A DNA stretch of 64,000 bases. It comes from Geoalkalibacter halelectricus (GTDB lineage Bacteria > Desulfobacterota > Desulfuromonadia > Desulfuromonadales > Geoalkalibacteraceae). Positions 19,935-29,665 of this stretch are shown piece after piece (position 1 is the stretch's first letter; every line of letters begins with the position of its first letter). Position numbers and translations under genes: made by a program. Under the pieces are notes generated by a model. That model saw only the letters and a program-made list of their open reading frames with translations. It was not told where the DNA came from and made no database searches. The stretch spans positions 2,419,001-2,483,000 of the forward strand of contig NZ_CP092109.1 in assembly GCF_025263685.1 (NCBI RefSeq), read 5' to 3'.

Positions 19935-22900
19935 TGATTCGCTACTTTGCCGCCCATCCCACCGCCGCCAATCTGTTGCTGATCGGCATTTTTGCTCTCG
20001 GCTTATTCGCTTTGCCGCAGATGCGCCGCGACACCTTTCCGGAAATCGCTCCCAGTGAAGTGCGTATTTCCATCGTCTATCCCGGCTCTTCTCCCCAGGA
20101 GGTCGAAGACGCTCTGTGTACCCGCATCGAGGATGCCGTGGGGCGCGTCGACTTTCTGCGCCAGATCCGCTGCGAGGCACGCGAAGGTATCATGGTCGCC
20201 GTGGCCGAAATGCACGAAGGCCATGACATCGACCGTTTTACCGACAACGTCAAAAACGAGATCGATGCCATCCGCACTCTGCCTGCTCTGACCGAACCGC
20301 CGGTCGTCGAACAGGTTGGAATACTCGACTTCGTCGCCAACGTCGCCGTCACCGGGCCGGAAGATCCGGTGATGTTGCGCATATATGCCGAGGGCTTGAA
20401 GCACCGCCTGCAAGGTCTGCCCATGATCAGCCAGGTCGGGGTGAACGGCTTTTCCGATCTTCAGATCCGCATCGAGCTTTCCATGGAGGCCTTGCGCCGT
20501 TACGGTTTGACGGTTGAGGAGGTGGCCAACCGCGTGCGCGCGCAGAACCTGCGCCTGCCCGCCGGGGTGCTGGAAACCGACGATGCCGAGTATTTCGTGC
20601 TCACCGATGATGAACGCCGCACTGCGGATCAACTGCGTGAACTGGTGGTTCTGGGCGCAGGTGCGGGCGGTGAAGTGCGTCTGGGCGACATTGCTCAAAT
20701 CACCCAAGGCTTTGAATATGAGCAGCGCCGCATCACCTTCGATGACCGGCGCGCCGCCATCCTCCAGGTGCTCAAACCCCGGGCCGAGGACTCTCTCAGA
20801 GTACTTGCGGCCCTGGAAGATTTTCTTGCCGAAGAGCGCACGCGTCTTCCCGAGGGCATGGAACTCACCATCACCACCAACCTGGCCTCCATCGTCTCCG
20901 ATCGCCTGGAAATGCTGACCCGTAACGGTTTGCAGGGGTTGCTGCTGGTTTTTCTGACCCTGTGGCTGTTTTTCAGCTTTCGTTATTCCTTTTGGGTCAC
21001 CCTGGGACTGCCGGCGAGTTTTCTCGGCGCGATCTTTCTCATGAATGTCATAGGCTATGCCATCGACATGATCACCATGGTCGGCATGCTGATCGCCATT
21101 GGTCTGCTCATGGACGACGCCATTGTCATGGCCGAAAATATTCATGCCCAACGACAACGCGGCAAACAAGCCCTGGACGCCGCCGTGGCCGGAGTGCGTG
21201 AGGTTGCTCCGGGAATTCTTTCGTCCTTTCTCACCACGGTGTGCATTTTCGGAGCTCTGGCATTCATGGCCGGCGATCTGGGGCAAATTATGCGTGCCAT
21301 GCCGGTGGTGCTGATTCTGGTTCTGGCGGTCAGCCTGGTGGAGGCTTTTTTGATTCTGCCGCACCATCTTTCTCACGGCCGCTGGGCTCATGGCCCCGAT
21401 CGTGAGAGTCGTTTTCACCGCTGGTTCGACGCGCGCTTTCAGGCGCTGCGCAGCAATTGGTTCGGCCCGCTGGTGGACCTTGCCGTGCGCTGGCGTTATC
21501 TCACCGTGGGAATATGTCTGGGCCTGGTGCTTTTGGTTCTGGCCCTGCCGGCTGCGGGTATTTTGCAATTCAGGGCCTTTCCCCAGGTGGAAGGTGATGT
21601 GGTCAGCGCACGCATTGTGCTGCCGGCGAGCGCCACCAGCCGGATGGAAGATCGGGTGGTCGACCAGGTGGTTGCGGCCGCTCGCCGTCTCGATGAACGC
21701 TTCGCCCAGCCCGAGGGACGTTCGCTGGTGAAGCATATCACCGTCGAATATGGAGAAGCGGGCCAGACGTTCGGCAACGGCGGTCGCGAATCCTCGGTCA
21801 TGCTCGACCTACTGGGTGCGGAAGAGCGCGTCAATGCCAGGGTGCCCGAAATCCTTGCCGCCTGGCGTGAATTTACCGGTCGTCTGCCTGATGTGACTCA
21901 TCTGCGTTTCGAGGAGTTTCAGCCCGGACCCGCCGGGGAAGACATCGAAATCCGCCTTCAGCATGATGACTTGGACGTGCTCAAGCAGGCCGCACTGGAA
22001 CTCAAGGATTGGCTGGGCGGATATCGGGGCACGCATGATCTCTACGACAATCTGCAACCGGGGCGCACGGAATTGCGTCTGCACCTCAAGGACGGCGCCA
22101 CGGCCCAGGGGGTTAGCTCGCAATCCCTGGCCGACCAGGTGCGCGCGGCCTTTCAGGGGGTGGCCGTTCAGGAGTTTTTCCAGGACCGCATTCCCATCGA
22201 GATCAATGTGCGATTGCATGAGGATGCGCGTTTCAGTCTGGGCGACATGGATGATTTCGTGGTTGCGCCGGCCTTCGGTCAAGGCGGACTGGTGCCCCTG
22301 CACCAGGTGGCGCAACTGCGCGAGGAGCGTGGCTGGGCGAGGATCATCCGAGTCGATGGACGGCGCAGCGTCACCGTAACCGGCAGCGTCGACGCGCAGA
22401 TCGCCAATGCCGCCGCCATCGTGGGCGACACCCGCGAAACCTTCCTGCCCAATCTGCAGGAGCGGCATTCCGGGCTGACCTATACTCTCGAAGGTCAGGC
22501 ACGTGAAGCCGCCGAAACCGGTGCGAGCATCCTTCGCAACATGATCCTTGGGCTGGTCGGCGTGTATCTGCTGCTGGCCTTTCAGTTCCGCAGCTACATT
22601 GAGCCGGTGGCGGTCATGGCGGCAATCCCCCTGGGTTTGATTGGCGCATTTCTCGGACATCTGTTGTTGGGATTTGATTTATCCATGCCCTCCATCGTCG
22701 GTCTGGCTTCTTTGGCGGGGGTGGTGGTCAACGATTCGATCCTCCTGGTTATGTTTACAAAAAATCACCTGAAAGGCGGATTGGAAATTCACGAGGCGGC
22801 CGCCCAGGCAGCGCGGGATCGTTTTCGCGCCATTTTGCTCACCAGCTTGACCACCGTCATGGGGCTTTTGCCGCTGCTTTTAGAGACCAGCCTGCAAGCG

Positions 22901-23068
22901 CAAGTCTTGCAGCCGCTGGTTACCTCGGTCGCCTTTGGGCTGACCAGCGCAACACTCCTGAGTCTTTTTTTAGTGCCCTGCATCTATGCCATTCTTGCAG
23001 ATTTGAATCTCATCGAGCGTGCAGTGCGAAATCCAAACAACCGTGGAGGTAGAGCTCATGCAAGCTAA
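19934..23068 (+). CDS. RND-superfamily efflux permease (HAE1/AcrB-like)
   Basis: Inner-membrane, proton-driven pump of about 1044 residues, with two homologous halves, each with a membrane block and a large periplasmic loop. It starts MIRYFAAHPTAANLLLIG. TM4 carries the acidic proton-relay segment GLLMDDAIVMAENI, and the second half has LASLAGVVVNDSILLVMF. This is the divergent 'IMP/YerP-like' branch rather than a classic AcrB, so the substrate (drug, lipid or other amphiphile) is not predictable. It starts at the ATG overlapping the adaptor stop (a GTG one codon earlier is possible). It forms an operon with the adaptor. Confidence 0.93.
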   Translation: MIRYFAAHPTAANLLLIGIFALGLFALPQMRRDTFPEIAPSEVRISIVYPGSSPQEVEDALCTRIEDAVGRVDFLRQIRCEAREGIMVAVAEMHEGHDIDRFTDNVKNEIDAIRTLPALTEPPVVEQVGILDFVANVAVTGPEDPVMLRIYAEGLKHRLQGLPMISQVGVNGFSDLQIRIELSMEALRRYGLTVEEVANRVRAQNLRLPAGVLETDDAEYFVLTDDERRTADQLRELVVLGAGAGGEVRLGDIAQITQGFEYEQRRITFDDRRAAILQVLKPRAEDSLRVLAALEDFLAEERTRLPEGMELTITTNLASIVSDRLEMLTRNGLQGLLLVFLTLWLFFSFRYSFWVTLGLPASFLGAIFLMNVIGYAIDMITMVGMLIAIGLLMDDAIVMAENIHAQRQRGKQALDAAVAGVREVAPGILSSFLTTVCIFGALAFMAGDLGQIMRAMPVVLILVLAVSLVEAFLILPHHLSHGRWAHGPDRESRFHRWFDARFQALRSNWFGPLVDLAVRWRYLTVGICLGLVLLVLALPAAGILQFRAFPQVEGDVVSARIVLPASATSRMEDRVVDQVVAAARRLDERFAQPEGRSLVKHITVEYGEAGQTFGNGGRESSVMLDLLGAEERVNARVPEILAAWREFTGRLPDVTHLRFEEFQPGPAGEDIEIRLQHDDLDVLKQAALELKDWLGGYRGTHDLYDNLQPGRTELRLHLKDGATAQGVSSQSLADQVRAAFQGVAVQEFFQDRIPIEINVRLHEDARFSLGDMDDFVVAPAFGQGGLVPLHQVAQLREERGWARIIRVDGRRSVTVTGSVDAQIANAAAIVGDTRETFLPNLQERHSGLTYTLEGQAREAAETGASILRNMILGLVGVYLLLAFQFRSYIEPVAVMAAIPLGLIGAFLGHLLLGFDLSMPSIVGLASLAGVVVNDSILLVMFTKNHLKGGLEIHEAAAQAARDRFRAILLTSLTTVMGLLPLLLETSLQAQVLQPLVTSVAFGLTSATLLSLFLVPCIYAILADLNLIERAVRNPNNRGGRAHAS

Positions 23069-23531
23069 ACCGAGAAAAACAACGGCAATCGGCATCAACC
23101 ACGTCGCCCTTGAGGTCGGTGATATTGATGAGGCTCTGGCCTTTTATGGCGAGCTGTTCAATTTCAAGTTGCGTGGGCGCAAGGACAAGATGGCCTTCAT
23201 TGATCTTGGCGATCAATACCTTGCCCTGACTGAGGGACGCAGCCAGGAGCCCGACACCAAACGCCACTTCGGTCTGGTCGTCGACGACCGCGAAGCCATG
23301 CGGCCCCTGGTGCAACGACTCGGCTGCACAATCTTGTCCAGCCCGTTTCCGTCCGGCCTGGATTTTCTCGATCCCTGGGGCAATTATATTCAGGTGGTCG
23401 AATACGCCTCAGTGCAGTTCACCAAGAGCCCTGAGGTTTTAGCGGGCATGGGGCTGCCCGGCCTGCACAAAGACGACCAGGTGCTGAAGGAACTCAAGGA
23501 AAAGGGGATGGAACCACCGCAGAATTCATGA
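23058..23531 (+). CDS. VOC-superfamily (glyoxalase/bleomycin-resistance-like) protein
   Basis: A 157-residue protein with the paired beta-alpha-beta modules of the VOC fold. Module 1 is INHVALEVGDIDEALAFY with a possible metal His. Module 2 is HFGLVVDD followed by FLDPWGNYIQVVEY, where the Glu is a typical metal ligand. It could be a lyase, dioxygenase or binding protein. The ATG at 23058 is chosen for its GGAGGT site and overlaps the end of the RND gene by 11 bp, so it is translationally linked to the pump operon. Repeat copy C follows 16 bp after the stop. Confidence 0.82.
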   Translation: MQAKPRKTTAIGINHVALEVGDIDEALAFYGELFNFKLRGRKDKMAFIDLGDQYLALTEGRSQEPDTKRHFGLVVDDREAMRPLVQRLGCTILSSPFPSGLDFLDPWGNYIQVVEYASVQFTKSPEVLAGMGLPGLHKDDQVLKELKEKGMEPPQNS

Positions 23532-23547
23532 TTCGGAAGTCAGCCGC

Positions 23548-23716
23548 CTAGGAGGCTGTCGGACTATCCGGGCCGAAGCGAAAATTTGGATGTTTCAGTC
23601 CGGATTCCGGCTCCTCTGAGAGCGCATAGCCGTAGCTACGTGCCGAAAAGGAGCCGGAATCCGGGCCAAACAGCCGGATTTGCAGCCGGCTCATGGATAG
23701 TCCGACATCCTCCTAG
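23548..23716 (+). repeat. Family 1 MITE-like repeat, copy C (169 bp)
   Basis: CTAG-bounded, with GAGGCTGTCGGACTATCC on the left. The right end differs at one position (ACATCCTC for ACAGCCTC). It fills the gap between two convergent genes, starting 16 bp after the VOC stop and ending immediately after the site-2 protease stop codon. Its large hairpin may serve as a transcription barrier for both. Confidence 0.92.
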
Positions 23717-24856
23717 CTATTCTTCAAGTTCCCTGCGCGTGGAAAAAGCCTTGAGAATGTCCTTGAGGGAAACGATTCCTTTGACCCGGCCGTCTTCGAC
23801 CACCATGAGCCGGCTGAGGTCGTTTTTCTTCATGTGATTGAGGGCTTTGGTCACCGGGGTATGCGGATCGACGGCGTGTGTCTGTGCGCAATCGACGATG
23901 ATGGAATCCACCCGGGTTGTAGACCATTGCTCGCGGGGAATCTCTTTGACGGCGCGGGTCGTGACGCAGCCGAGCAGGCGGTCGCCTTCCACGACCGGAA
24001 ACATCTTAAAATGATAGGAGTAGACATAGTCGTCGATCAGTTCTTGTATGCTGATTTGCGGTGACACCGTGACGGGAGGCTGTTTGATGAGTTGCAGCAC
24101 CGGCACGTCTTCAAAAGACTCCTGCATGAGAACCTGTTGATAGGACATCTGGGCGGCGCTGCGCAAAAACAGCCCGAGGATGGCATGCCAGATACCGCCC
24201 ACCAGATTTCCGGCCAGCAGATGGACTACCCCGAGAAGAATGAGCACCAGACCGAATCCAGCGCCGAAATTGGCTGCCTTATGTGTGGCCCAGCTCAGAT
24301 CGCCTTTCCAGCGCCACAGGGCTGAGCGTAGAATGCGGCCGCCGTCCAGGGGATAGGCGGGAATGAGATTGAAGGCGGCAAGTACCCAGTTGATGAAGGC
24401 CAGGTACCACAACACTTCGGTGAGCGGAACCGGCAGGTAGTCGCCTCCCCAAGAATAGATCAGGTAGAACACCGCGCCGATGACGATGCTCGCGATGGGT
24501 CCGGCGATGGCCATGGCAAATTCGGCCATAGGGCGTTGGGGCTCTTCATCCATTTCCGCCATGCCCCCAAACAAAAACAAGGTAATTCCCGTCATGGGCA
24601 GATCGAAGCGCCGGGCCACCAATGAGTGCCAGAGTTCATGGAAAATGATGGAAGCGAACAGCCCCAGCGCTCCAATGACCCCCATGAGCCAGTAAGTCTC
24701 CTGGCTGAGGTCCGGTTGCCGATGGGGAAAAAATCCGGCGGCCAATGCCCAGACCACCAGCAGAGCAATAAAAATCCAACTAGCGTCGATCCGCACGGCG
24801 AAGCCGAATAGTTTGAACAGGGTGATCGGGTTTGAAAACAATGTCTTGGGCGCCAT
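23717..24856 (-). CDS. Site-2 protease-family zinc metalloprotease with CBS domains
   Basis: Intramembrane protease of the S2P/M50 group. From the ATG at 24856 the protein has 379 residues. About six membrane segments cover residues 15-220, with the zinc motif HELWH at 73-77 and the second ligand motif NLIPAYPLDGGR near 180. Two C-terminal CBS modules (about 250-375) probably bind an adenine nucleotide and gate activity. It resembles Rip3/YydH-like CBS-containing proteases; the substrate is unknown, possibly an anti-sigma factor. The ATG is chosen for the GAGG 6-7 nt upstream; the frame is open to 24889. The stop TAG abuts repeat copy C. Confidence 0.9.
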   Translation of the reverse strand: MAPKTLFSNPITLFKLFGFAVRIDASWIFIALLVVWALAAGFFPHRQPDLSQETYWLMGVIGALGLFASIIFHELWHSLVARRFDLPMTGITLFLFGGMAEMDEEPQRPMAEFAMAIAGPIASIVIGAVFYLIYSWGGDYLPVPLTEVLWYLAFINWVLAAFNLIPAYPLDGGRILRSALWRWKGDLSWATHKAANFGAGFGLVLILLGVVHLLAGNLVGGIWHAILGLFLRSAAQMSYQQVLMQESFEDVPVLQLIKQPPVTVSPQISIQELIDDYVYSYHFKMFPVVEGDRLLGCVTTRAVKEIPREQWSTTRVDSIIVDCAQTHAVDPHTPVTKALNHMKKNDLSRLMVVEDGRVKGIVSLKDILKAFSTRRELEE

Positions 24857-25000
24857 GTAATCCTCTATCCGTCGCTGTCGATTTTCCATCGCCCATTCAG
24901 GGTGTGGGCGAATCGAAAGTCTTTCAGTTCAGCAGGGGGGCGCCCCCTCCATGACAAGGGGAGGTAGGGGCTGCGGCCCCGCACCGGGTGAATAGAGCAT

Positions 25001-25897
25001 TTATCCTCTGAAGCACTCGCCGATGCCCTCCGCATAGGAAATCGGCTGGATGGAAAAGGTTTCCGTCCAATTTTGGATATTGCACTCATTGCCTTCGAGC
25101 AACATGGCTAACTGGTCCTGGGTCAAGGGAAACTTCTCGAAATCTTCCAGCAGCTTGACGATGGGTTTGACCATGGGCACAGGCTGATGGAGCTTGTGAA
25201 CCTTGTCCTTGCCAAGCGCTTTACCCGTCAGATCGAGAACTTCATCATAAGTGTAGCTCTCGGCCCCTCCCAGGTGATAAATCTGGCCGCTGGTTTCCGG
25301 CAGGGTGAGTGCCTTGACGAAGGTTTCGGCAACCTGAACAACGCTCACCGGCTGGATGCGATACTGCCCATCTCCGATGACCGGAACAACCGGCAATTTA
25401 CGAATCAGCTCCGCCAGCATTTCGACAAATTCGCCCCCGGGACCAAAGATCAGAGACGGACGGAAAATGGTCCAGTCGAGCTCTGAATCCCGCAACTCCT
25501 GTTCTGCCTGCCATTTGGTCTTATGATAACCGGTCTCTGCATCCTGCCTGGTGCCGTTGGCGCTCATGTGCAGGAGGCGCTTGACTCCCTGCGCGGCGGC
25601 GGCTTCTCGGACATTGCGCGAACCCTCGACATGCAGCCGTTCAAAGGTCACCCCTTTGTCGGGAAACTGCCGGATGATGCCGACCAGATGGATCACGGCG
25701 TCGCAGCCCTGCATGCCCTGCGGCAAGCTGTCGGGCTCGGTAACGTCGCCTGTATGGATTTTCACCTGCTCCGATTGGGCGACCTTGTCCTCGGAGCCCG
25801 ATCGCACCAGGGCAACGACTTCATGTCCCTGCGCGATCAACTGGCGCACCACCTCATGGCCGACAAATCCCGTTCCGCCCGTGACGAAAACCTTCAT
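25001..25897 (-). CDS. NAD(P)-binding epimerase, complex I NDUFA9-like
   Basis: Atypical short-chain dehydrogenase of 298 residues. It starts MKVFVTGGTGFVGHEVV with an intact GxxGxxG cofactor loop, followed by VIHLVGIIRQ and LLHMSANGTR. Position 160 reads YHKTKWQAE, which keeps the Tyr-x3-Lys arrangement (Y...K). The FRPSLIFGPGGEF segment is characteristic of the NDUFA9/YfcH-like group. These bind NADPH and are linked to quinone or lipid metabolism without a settled reaction. It appears to be monocistronic, with repeat copy D 85 bp upstream of its start in the promoter region. Confidence 0.85.
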   Translation of the reverse strand: MKVFVTGGTGFVGHEVVRQLIAQGHEVVALVRSGSEDKVAQSEQVKIHTGDVTEPDSLPQGMQGCDAVIHLVGIIRQFPDKGVTFERLHVEGSRNVREAAAAQGVKRLLHMSANGTRQDAETGYHKTKWQAEQELRDSELDWTIFRPSLIFGPGGEFVEMLAELIRKLPVVPVIGDGQYRIQPVSVVQVAETFVKALTLPETSGQIYHLGGAESYTYDEVLDLTGKALGKDKVHKLHQPVPMVKPIVKLLEDFEKFPLTQDQLAMLLEGNECNIQNWTETFSIQPISYAEGIGECFRG

Positions 25898-25982
25898 CGC
25901 TTGAGTCCTTTCTCATGGGGTGTATTTCATCAGGACATCACAAAAAGGGCGAAGTTCCGCGCTTTTTCCTTGCAACGTTTAC

Positions 25983-26151
25983 CTAGGAGGCTGTCGGACT
26001 ATCCGGGCCGCAGCGAAAATTTGGATGTTTGAGTCCGGATTTTGGCTCCTTTGAGAGCGCATAGCCGTAGCTACGTGCCGAAAAGGAGCCGGAATCCGGG
26101 CCAAACAGCCGGATTTGCAGTCGGCTCATGGATAGTCCGACAGCCTCCTAG
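25983..26151 (+). repeat. Family 1 MITE-like repeat, copy D (169 bp)
   Basis: The best-preserved copy: both 18-bp inverted repeats are perfect (GAGGCTGTCGGACTATCC and its complement) and CTAG flanks both sides. It lies between divergent genes, so it sits upstream of both the NDUFA9-like gene and the MFS gene. Confidence 0.93.
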
Positions 26152-26303
26152 AACAAACACTAACAGGCACACACCAGCTTTCAACAATCAATTTTGCTTA
26201 TAGGGCGCGACAGTGACACAGTTTCCTGATCCTTTATTCTGGAAATATTTGCTTTCTGCCCAATCTTGCTACACTTGATTGCAGCCCGGTCAAGGAGGCG
26301 TGC

Positions 26304-26324
26304 ATGAACTGGGGAGGAAGATGA
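26304..26324 (+). promoter_or_regulatory. Six-codon leader frame coupled to the MFS gene
   Basis: An ATG at 26304, 7 nt after an AAGGAGG, opens a six-codon frame (MNWGGR). Its TGA overlaps the ATG of the MFS gene (ATGA at 26321-26324), and the GGGGAGGA inside it is the only ribosome site close to the MFS start. This looks like translational coupling through a mini-leader, but chance is possible. Confidence 0.35.
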
Positions 26325-27610
26325 ACGCACCTGCGGATGCTGGACCGGATCGCAAAAAAGCCACAAATAAGGCCTTATGGTCCTGGGGTTTTTATGACTG
26401 GGCGAACCAGTCTTACGCTACCGTTATCCAGACTTTTGTTTTCGCCGCCTATTTCACCAGTCAGGTCGCCACGGACGCCGAACGCGCCACCACCCACTGG
26501 AGCCTGACCATCGGGCTCACCGGTTTGTGCGTTGCACTGAGCGGGCCGTTTCTGGGCGCCATCGCCGACCGCGCGGGCCGGCGCAAACCCTGGATCGGGG
26601 GCAACACGCTGATTTGCGTCATCGCCACGGCAGGGCTCTGGTTCGTTTACCCGCATCCCGATTATTACTTGCTCGGTCTGATTCTGTTGGCCATTGCCAC
26701 TTTCGGCGTCCAGACGGCGACTATTTTCTACAACGCCATGCTGGCGGATCTCGCCACGCGACAGGAATATGGTCGCTGGTCGGGCAGGGGCTGGGCCATG
26801 GGCTACATCGGCGGAATCTGCTGTCTGGTCGCCGTACTCTTGCTCTTTGCCTGGGAAGGTGCCTTGCTGCCTCTGAACCGCGAAACCGCGGCTCATGTGC
26901 GGGCGTCGTTTCCCTTCGTGAGTTTGTGGTTGGTTGTCTTCGCGCTGCCCCTTTTTCTTTTGACTCCGGATCGGCAAGCCAGCGGAAAAAGCTGGCGGCG
27001 CTCCATCCGGGAAGGTTTCGGGCAACTGCGCGACTCGGTGCGCAATATTCGGGAACACAAAGGGCTGGTTCGTTTTCTCATTGCCTGGGCGGTTTGCACG
27101 GATGGTCTGGCGACGGTTTTCGCTTTGGGCGGGGTCTATGCTGCCGGCACTTTCGGTATGGATGAAACTCAGATTCTGCTGTTCGGAATTGCCCTGAGCC
27201 TCACTGCCGGAGCCGGCGCGTTTGGATTTTCCTGGGTCGATGAGCGCATCGGCAGCCGCAAGACGATTCTTCTGGGGCTGAGCGGCCTGTTTGTTTTTTC
27301 GACACTGATCCTGGTGGTTACGGAAAACCTCTGGTTCTGGACCTTTGGCCTTCTAATGGGAATTTTTGTCGGTCCGGTGCAGGCCTCGAGCCGTTCATAT
27401 CTGTCACATGTCGCCCCTGAAGAAATGCGCGGCCAACTGTTCGGCGTGTATGCCTTGGCGGGCAAGTCGACCTCATTTCTCGGGCCGCTGATTGTTGCGG
27501 GGTTGACTGCCGCTTTCGGCAGTCAACGACTCGGACTGGCCATCGTTCCGGTTTATTTTCTGGTCGGGTGGCTAATTATGCGCGGAATTCCTGAAAAGAA
27601 AGCTGTTTAG
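26321..27610 (+). CDS. MFS transporter, UMF1 (Atg22-like) family
   Basis: Polytopic membrane carrier of 429 residues with about 12 predicted helices. The N-terminal signature LWSWGFYDWANQSYATVIQ and the GAIADRAGRRKPW loop between TM2 and TM3 identify the UMF1/Atg22-like branch. The matching loop in the second half is SWVDERIGSRKTILLG. Vacuolar Atg22 exports amino acids in yeast; bacterial substrates are unknown. The ATG at 26321 overlaps a short leader frame. An in-frame GTG at 26300 is an alternative but lies too close to its AGGAGG. Repeat copy D lies upstream. Confidence 0.88.
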   Translation: MNAPADAGPDRKKATNKALWSWGFYDWANQSYATVIQTFVFAAYFTSQVATDAERATTHWSLTIGLTGLCVALSGPFLGAIADRAGRRKPWIGGNTLICVIATAGLWFVYPHPDYYLLGLILLAIATFGVQTATIFYNAMLADLATRQEYGRWSGRGWAMGYIGGICCLVAVLLLFAWEGALLPLNRETAAHVRASFPFVSLWLVVFALPLFLLTPDRQASGKSWRRSIREGFGQLRDSVRNIREHKGLVRFLIAWAVCTDGLATVFALGGVYAAGTFGMDETQILLFGIALSLTAGAGAFGFSWVDERIGSRKTILLGLSGLFVFSTLILVVTENLWFWTFGLLMGIFVGPVQASSRSYLSHVAPEEMRGQLFGVYALAGKSTSFLGPLIVAGLTAAFGSQRLGLAIVPVYFLVGWLIMRGIPEKKAV

Positions 27611-27657
27611 AGTATCTTTTAGATCTCGGGAAAAATCAACGGTGGGACATTCGCATC

Positions 27658-29388
27658 ATGCCGATCCACAATTCCGACATCGCCCGTATTTTCAACCAGG
27701 TCGCCGATCTGCTCGAGATCAGCGGTGCCAATCCTTTTCGGGTGCGGGCGTATCGCAACGCCGCCCGCACCATCGAGGATCAGCCGCAGAGCGTCGCCGG
27801 CATGCTGGACGAGGGGGCGGATCTGTCCGAGCTTTCGGGTATCGGCAAGGATCTGGCGGGTAAAATCAGCGAAATCGTGGAAACCGGCCGCCTGCAAATG
27901 CTCGACGATCTGGAACAGGAGATGCCGGGTGAACTGGCAAAGTTGCTCAACATCGCGCAATTGGGCCCGAAACGGGTGGGGACTCTGCACCGGGAGCTTG
28001 GCATCGACACCCTCGATGATCTGGCCCAGGCAGCCAAAGCAAAGAAAATCCGCGATTTGAATGGATTTGGCGCAAAGACCGAAAAGAAAATACGCGAAGA
28101 ACTCAAAAGGCATAAAGGCGCCCAGGCACGCACCAAGTTCGCCGAAGCCGAGCAATTGCTCACACCTCTACTGGACTACCTGGGCGGCATTGAAGGAGTC
28201 AAGCAGGTGGCCGTGGCCGGCAGCTACCGCCGCTGTAAGGAAACAGTGGGCGATCTCGACATTCTCTTGACCTGCGCGCACGACAGTCCGGTCATGGATC
28301 GTTTTGTAAACTACGAGGATGTCTCCGAGGTGTCGGCCAAGGGCAAGACCAAATCGACGGTGCGGCTGCGCGGCGGCCTGCAGGTCGATGTGCGCGTGGT
28401 GCCGCAGGTGAGCTACGGTGCCGCGCTCTATTACTTCACCGGCTCCAAGGAACACAATGTCGCAGTGCGCAAGCGGGCCGTCGAAAAAGGCCTCAAGATC
28501 AATGAATATGGGGTGTTCCGCGGCACAGACGACGATGAGGAGCGGATTGCCGGCGCCAGTGAAGAGGAGGTGTTCAAGGCCGTCGATCTTCCCTATATCG
28601 CGCCCGAACTGCGCGAGAATCGCGGGGAAATCGAAGCCGCACAAAAAGGCGCGCTGCCAGAGCTTATCGTACGCGAAGATCTGCGCGGTGACCTGCATGC
28701 CCACACCAGAGCCACCGACGGTCATGCCTCTTTGCAAGAGATGATTGAAGCAGCGCGCGAACTCGGCTACAGCTATCTGGCCATCACCGAACACAGCCAG
28801 GCGGTTAGCGTAGCCAAGGGGTTCAATCGCAAGCGCCTCGAACAGCAGATCGCCGAGATCGATCAACTCTCGGACGAACTTTCCGGGTTCCGCATTTTTA
28901 AAAGCATTGAAGTCGACATTCTTGCGGACGGCTCCCTGGATCTTCCCGACGAGGTGCTCGCCAAGCTCGATCTCACCGTGTGCTCCGTGCATTCCAAGTT
29001 CAATCTCAGCGTCGAAAAACAGACCGAACGCATCATCCGGGCCATGGATAATCCCCATTTCAATATTCTCGGCCATCCCACCGGGCGGCTCATCAATGAA
29101 CGTGAGGCCTATGCGGTGGACATGGAGAAAATCATGGGCGCCGCCAAAGAGCGTGGCTGCTTCCTCGAACTCAATGCCCATCCCGACCGCCTCGATCTCA
29201 ACGATCGGCATTGCCGCATGGCCAAAGAGATGGGTGTGAAGGTGGCCATTTCCACCGATGCGCACAGCACCGCCGGACTCAAAAATATTCGCTACGGCAT
29301 CGACCAGGCGCGCCGTGGTTGGTTGAGCAAAGATGATGTGCTCAATACGCGCAGAGTGGCGGATCTGTTGAAATTGTTGAAAAGATGA
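27658..29388 (+). CDS. polX: DNA polymerase/3'-5' exonuclease PolX
   Basis: Gap-filling repair enzyme combining a family X polymerase with a PHP nuclease; 576 residues, the normal length. The N-terminal 8-kDa-like domain has two helix-hairpin-helix units (LSGIGKDLAGKI, LNGFGAKTEKKI). The catalytic palm carries GSYRRCKETVGDLDIL near residues 187-202, with the DxD metal pair. The PHP domain starts at about 340 with DLHAHTRATDGH, then SVHSKFN, GHPTGRL and STDAHS, which supply the metal ligands. The ATG at 27658 has only a weak ribosome site. It stands alone, between MFS and ADP-ribosylglycohydrolase genes. Confidence 0.97.
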   Translation: MPIHNSDIARIFNQVADLLEISGANPFRVRAYRNAARTIEDQPQSVAGMLDEGADLSELSGIGKDLAGKISEIVETGRLQMLDDLEQEMPGELAKLLNIAQLGPKRVGTLHRELGIDTLDDLAQAAKAKKIRDLNGFGAKTEKKIREELKRHKGAQARTKFAEAEQLLTPLLDYLGGIEGVKQVAVAGSYRRCKETVGDLDILLTCAHDSPVMDRFVNYEDVSEVSAKGKTKSTVRLRGGLQVDVRVVPQVSYGAALYYFTGSKEHNVAVRKRAVEKGLKINEYGVFRGTDDDEERIAGASEEEVFKAVDLPYIAPELRENRGEIEAAQKGALPELIVREDLRGDLHAHTRATDGHASLQEMIEAARELGYSYLAITEHSQAVSVAKGFNRKRLEQQIAEIDQLSDELSGFRIFKSIEVDILADGSLDLPDEVLAKLDLTVCSVHSKFNLSVEKQTERIIRAMDNPHFNILGHPTGRLINEREAYAVDMEKIMGAAKERGCFLELNAHPDRLDLNDRHCRMAKEMGVKVAISTDAHSTAGLKNIRYGIDQARRGWLSKDDVLNTRRVADLLKLLKR

Positions 29389-29665
29389 ATCTGCCGCAAA
29401 GACTTTAACACGGCATTCGGATTTTAAGGTTTTTCATGGACTTCAGAAAAAACCCCAAGAGAGGTGAAAACACCGACAACTCTTCTTCAAGGGCACGCTC
29501 AGATGCTTGCCGAACATTGCCGAAAAACACAGGTGTCAGGTTCCCCACGGCTCACCCCCATCATCAGACCCATAGGGTCGCGCAGATCATCAAATGCGAA
29601 GGCGAGTTTTCACCGCAAGCGATACCGCCGCGACCTGGGGTACAGGCTGAACAGTTACGCTCATT

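Noticed and set aside
20003-21736. 577-codon minus-strand frame inside the RND permease gene
   Set aside because: Antisense shadow rich in His/Gln; the plus strand encodes a complete RND pump.
29646-29660. GCTGAACAGTTACGC shared (inverted) with about 49798-49810
   Set aside because: Only 11 identical bases with unrelated flanks; could be a relic of a repeat, but not supportable.
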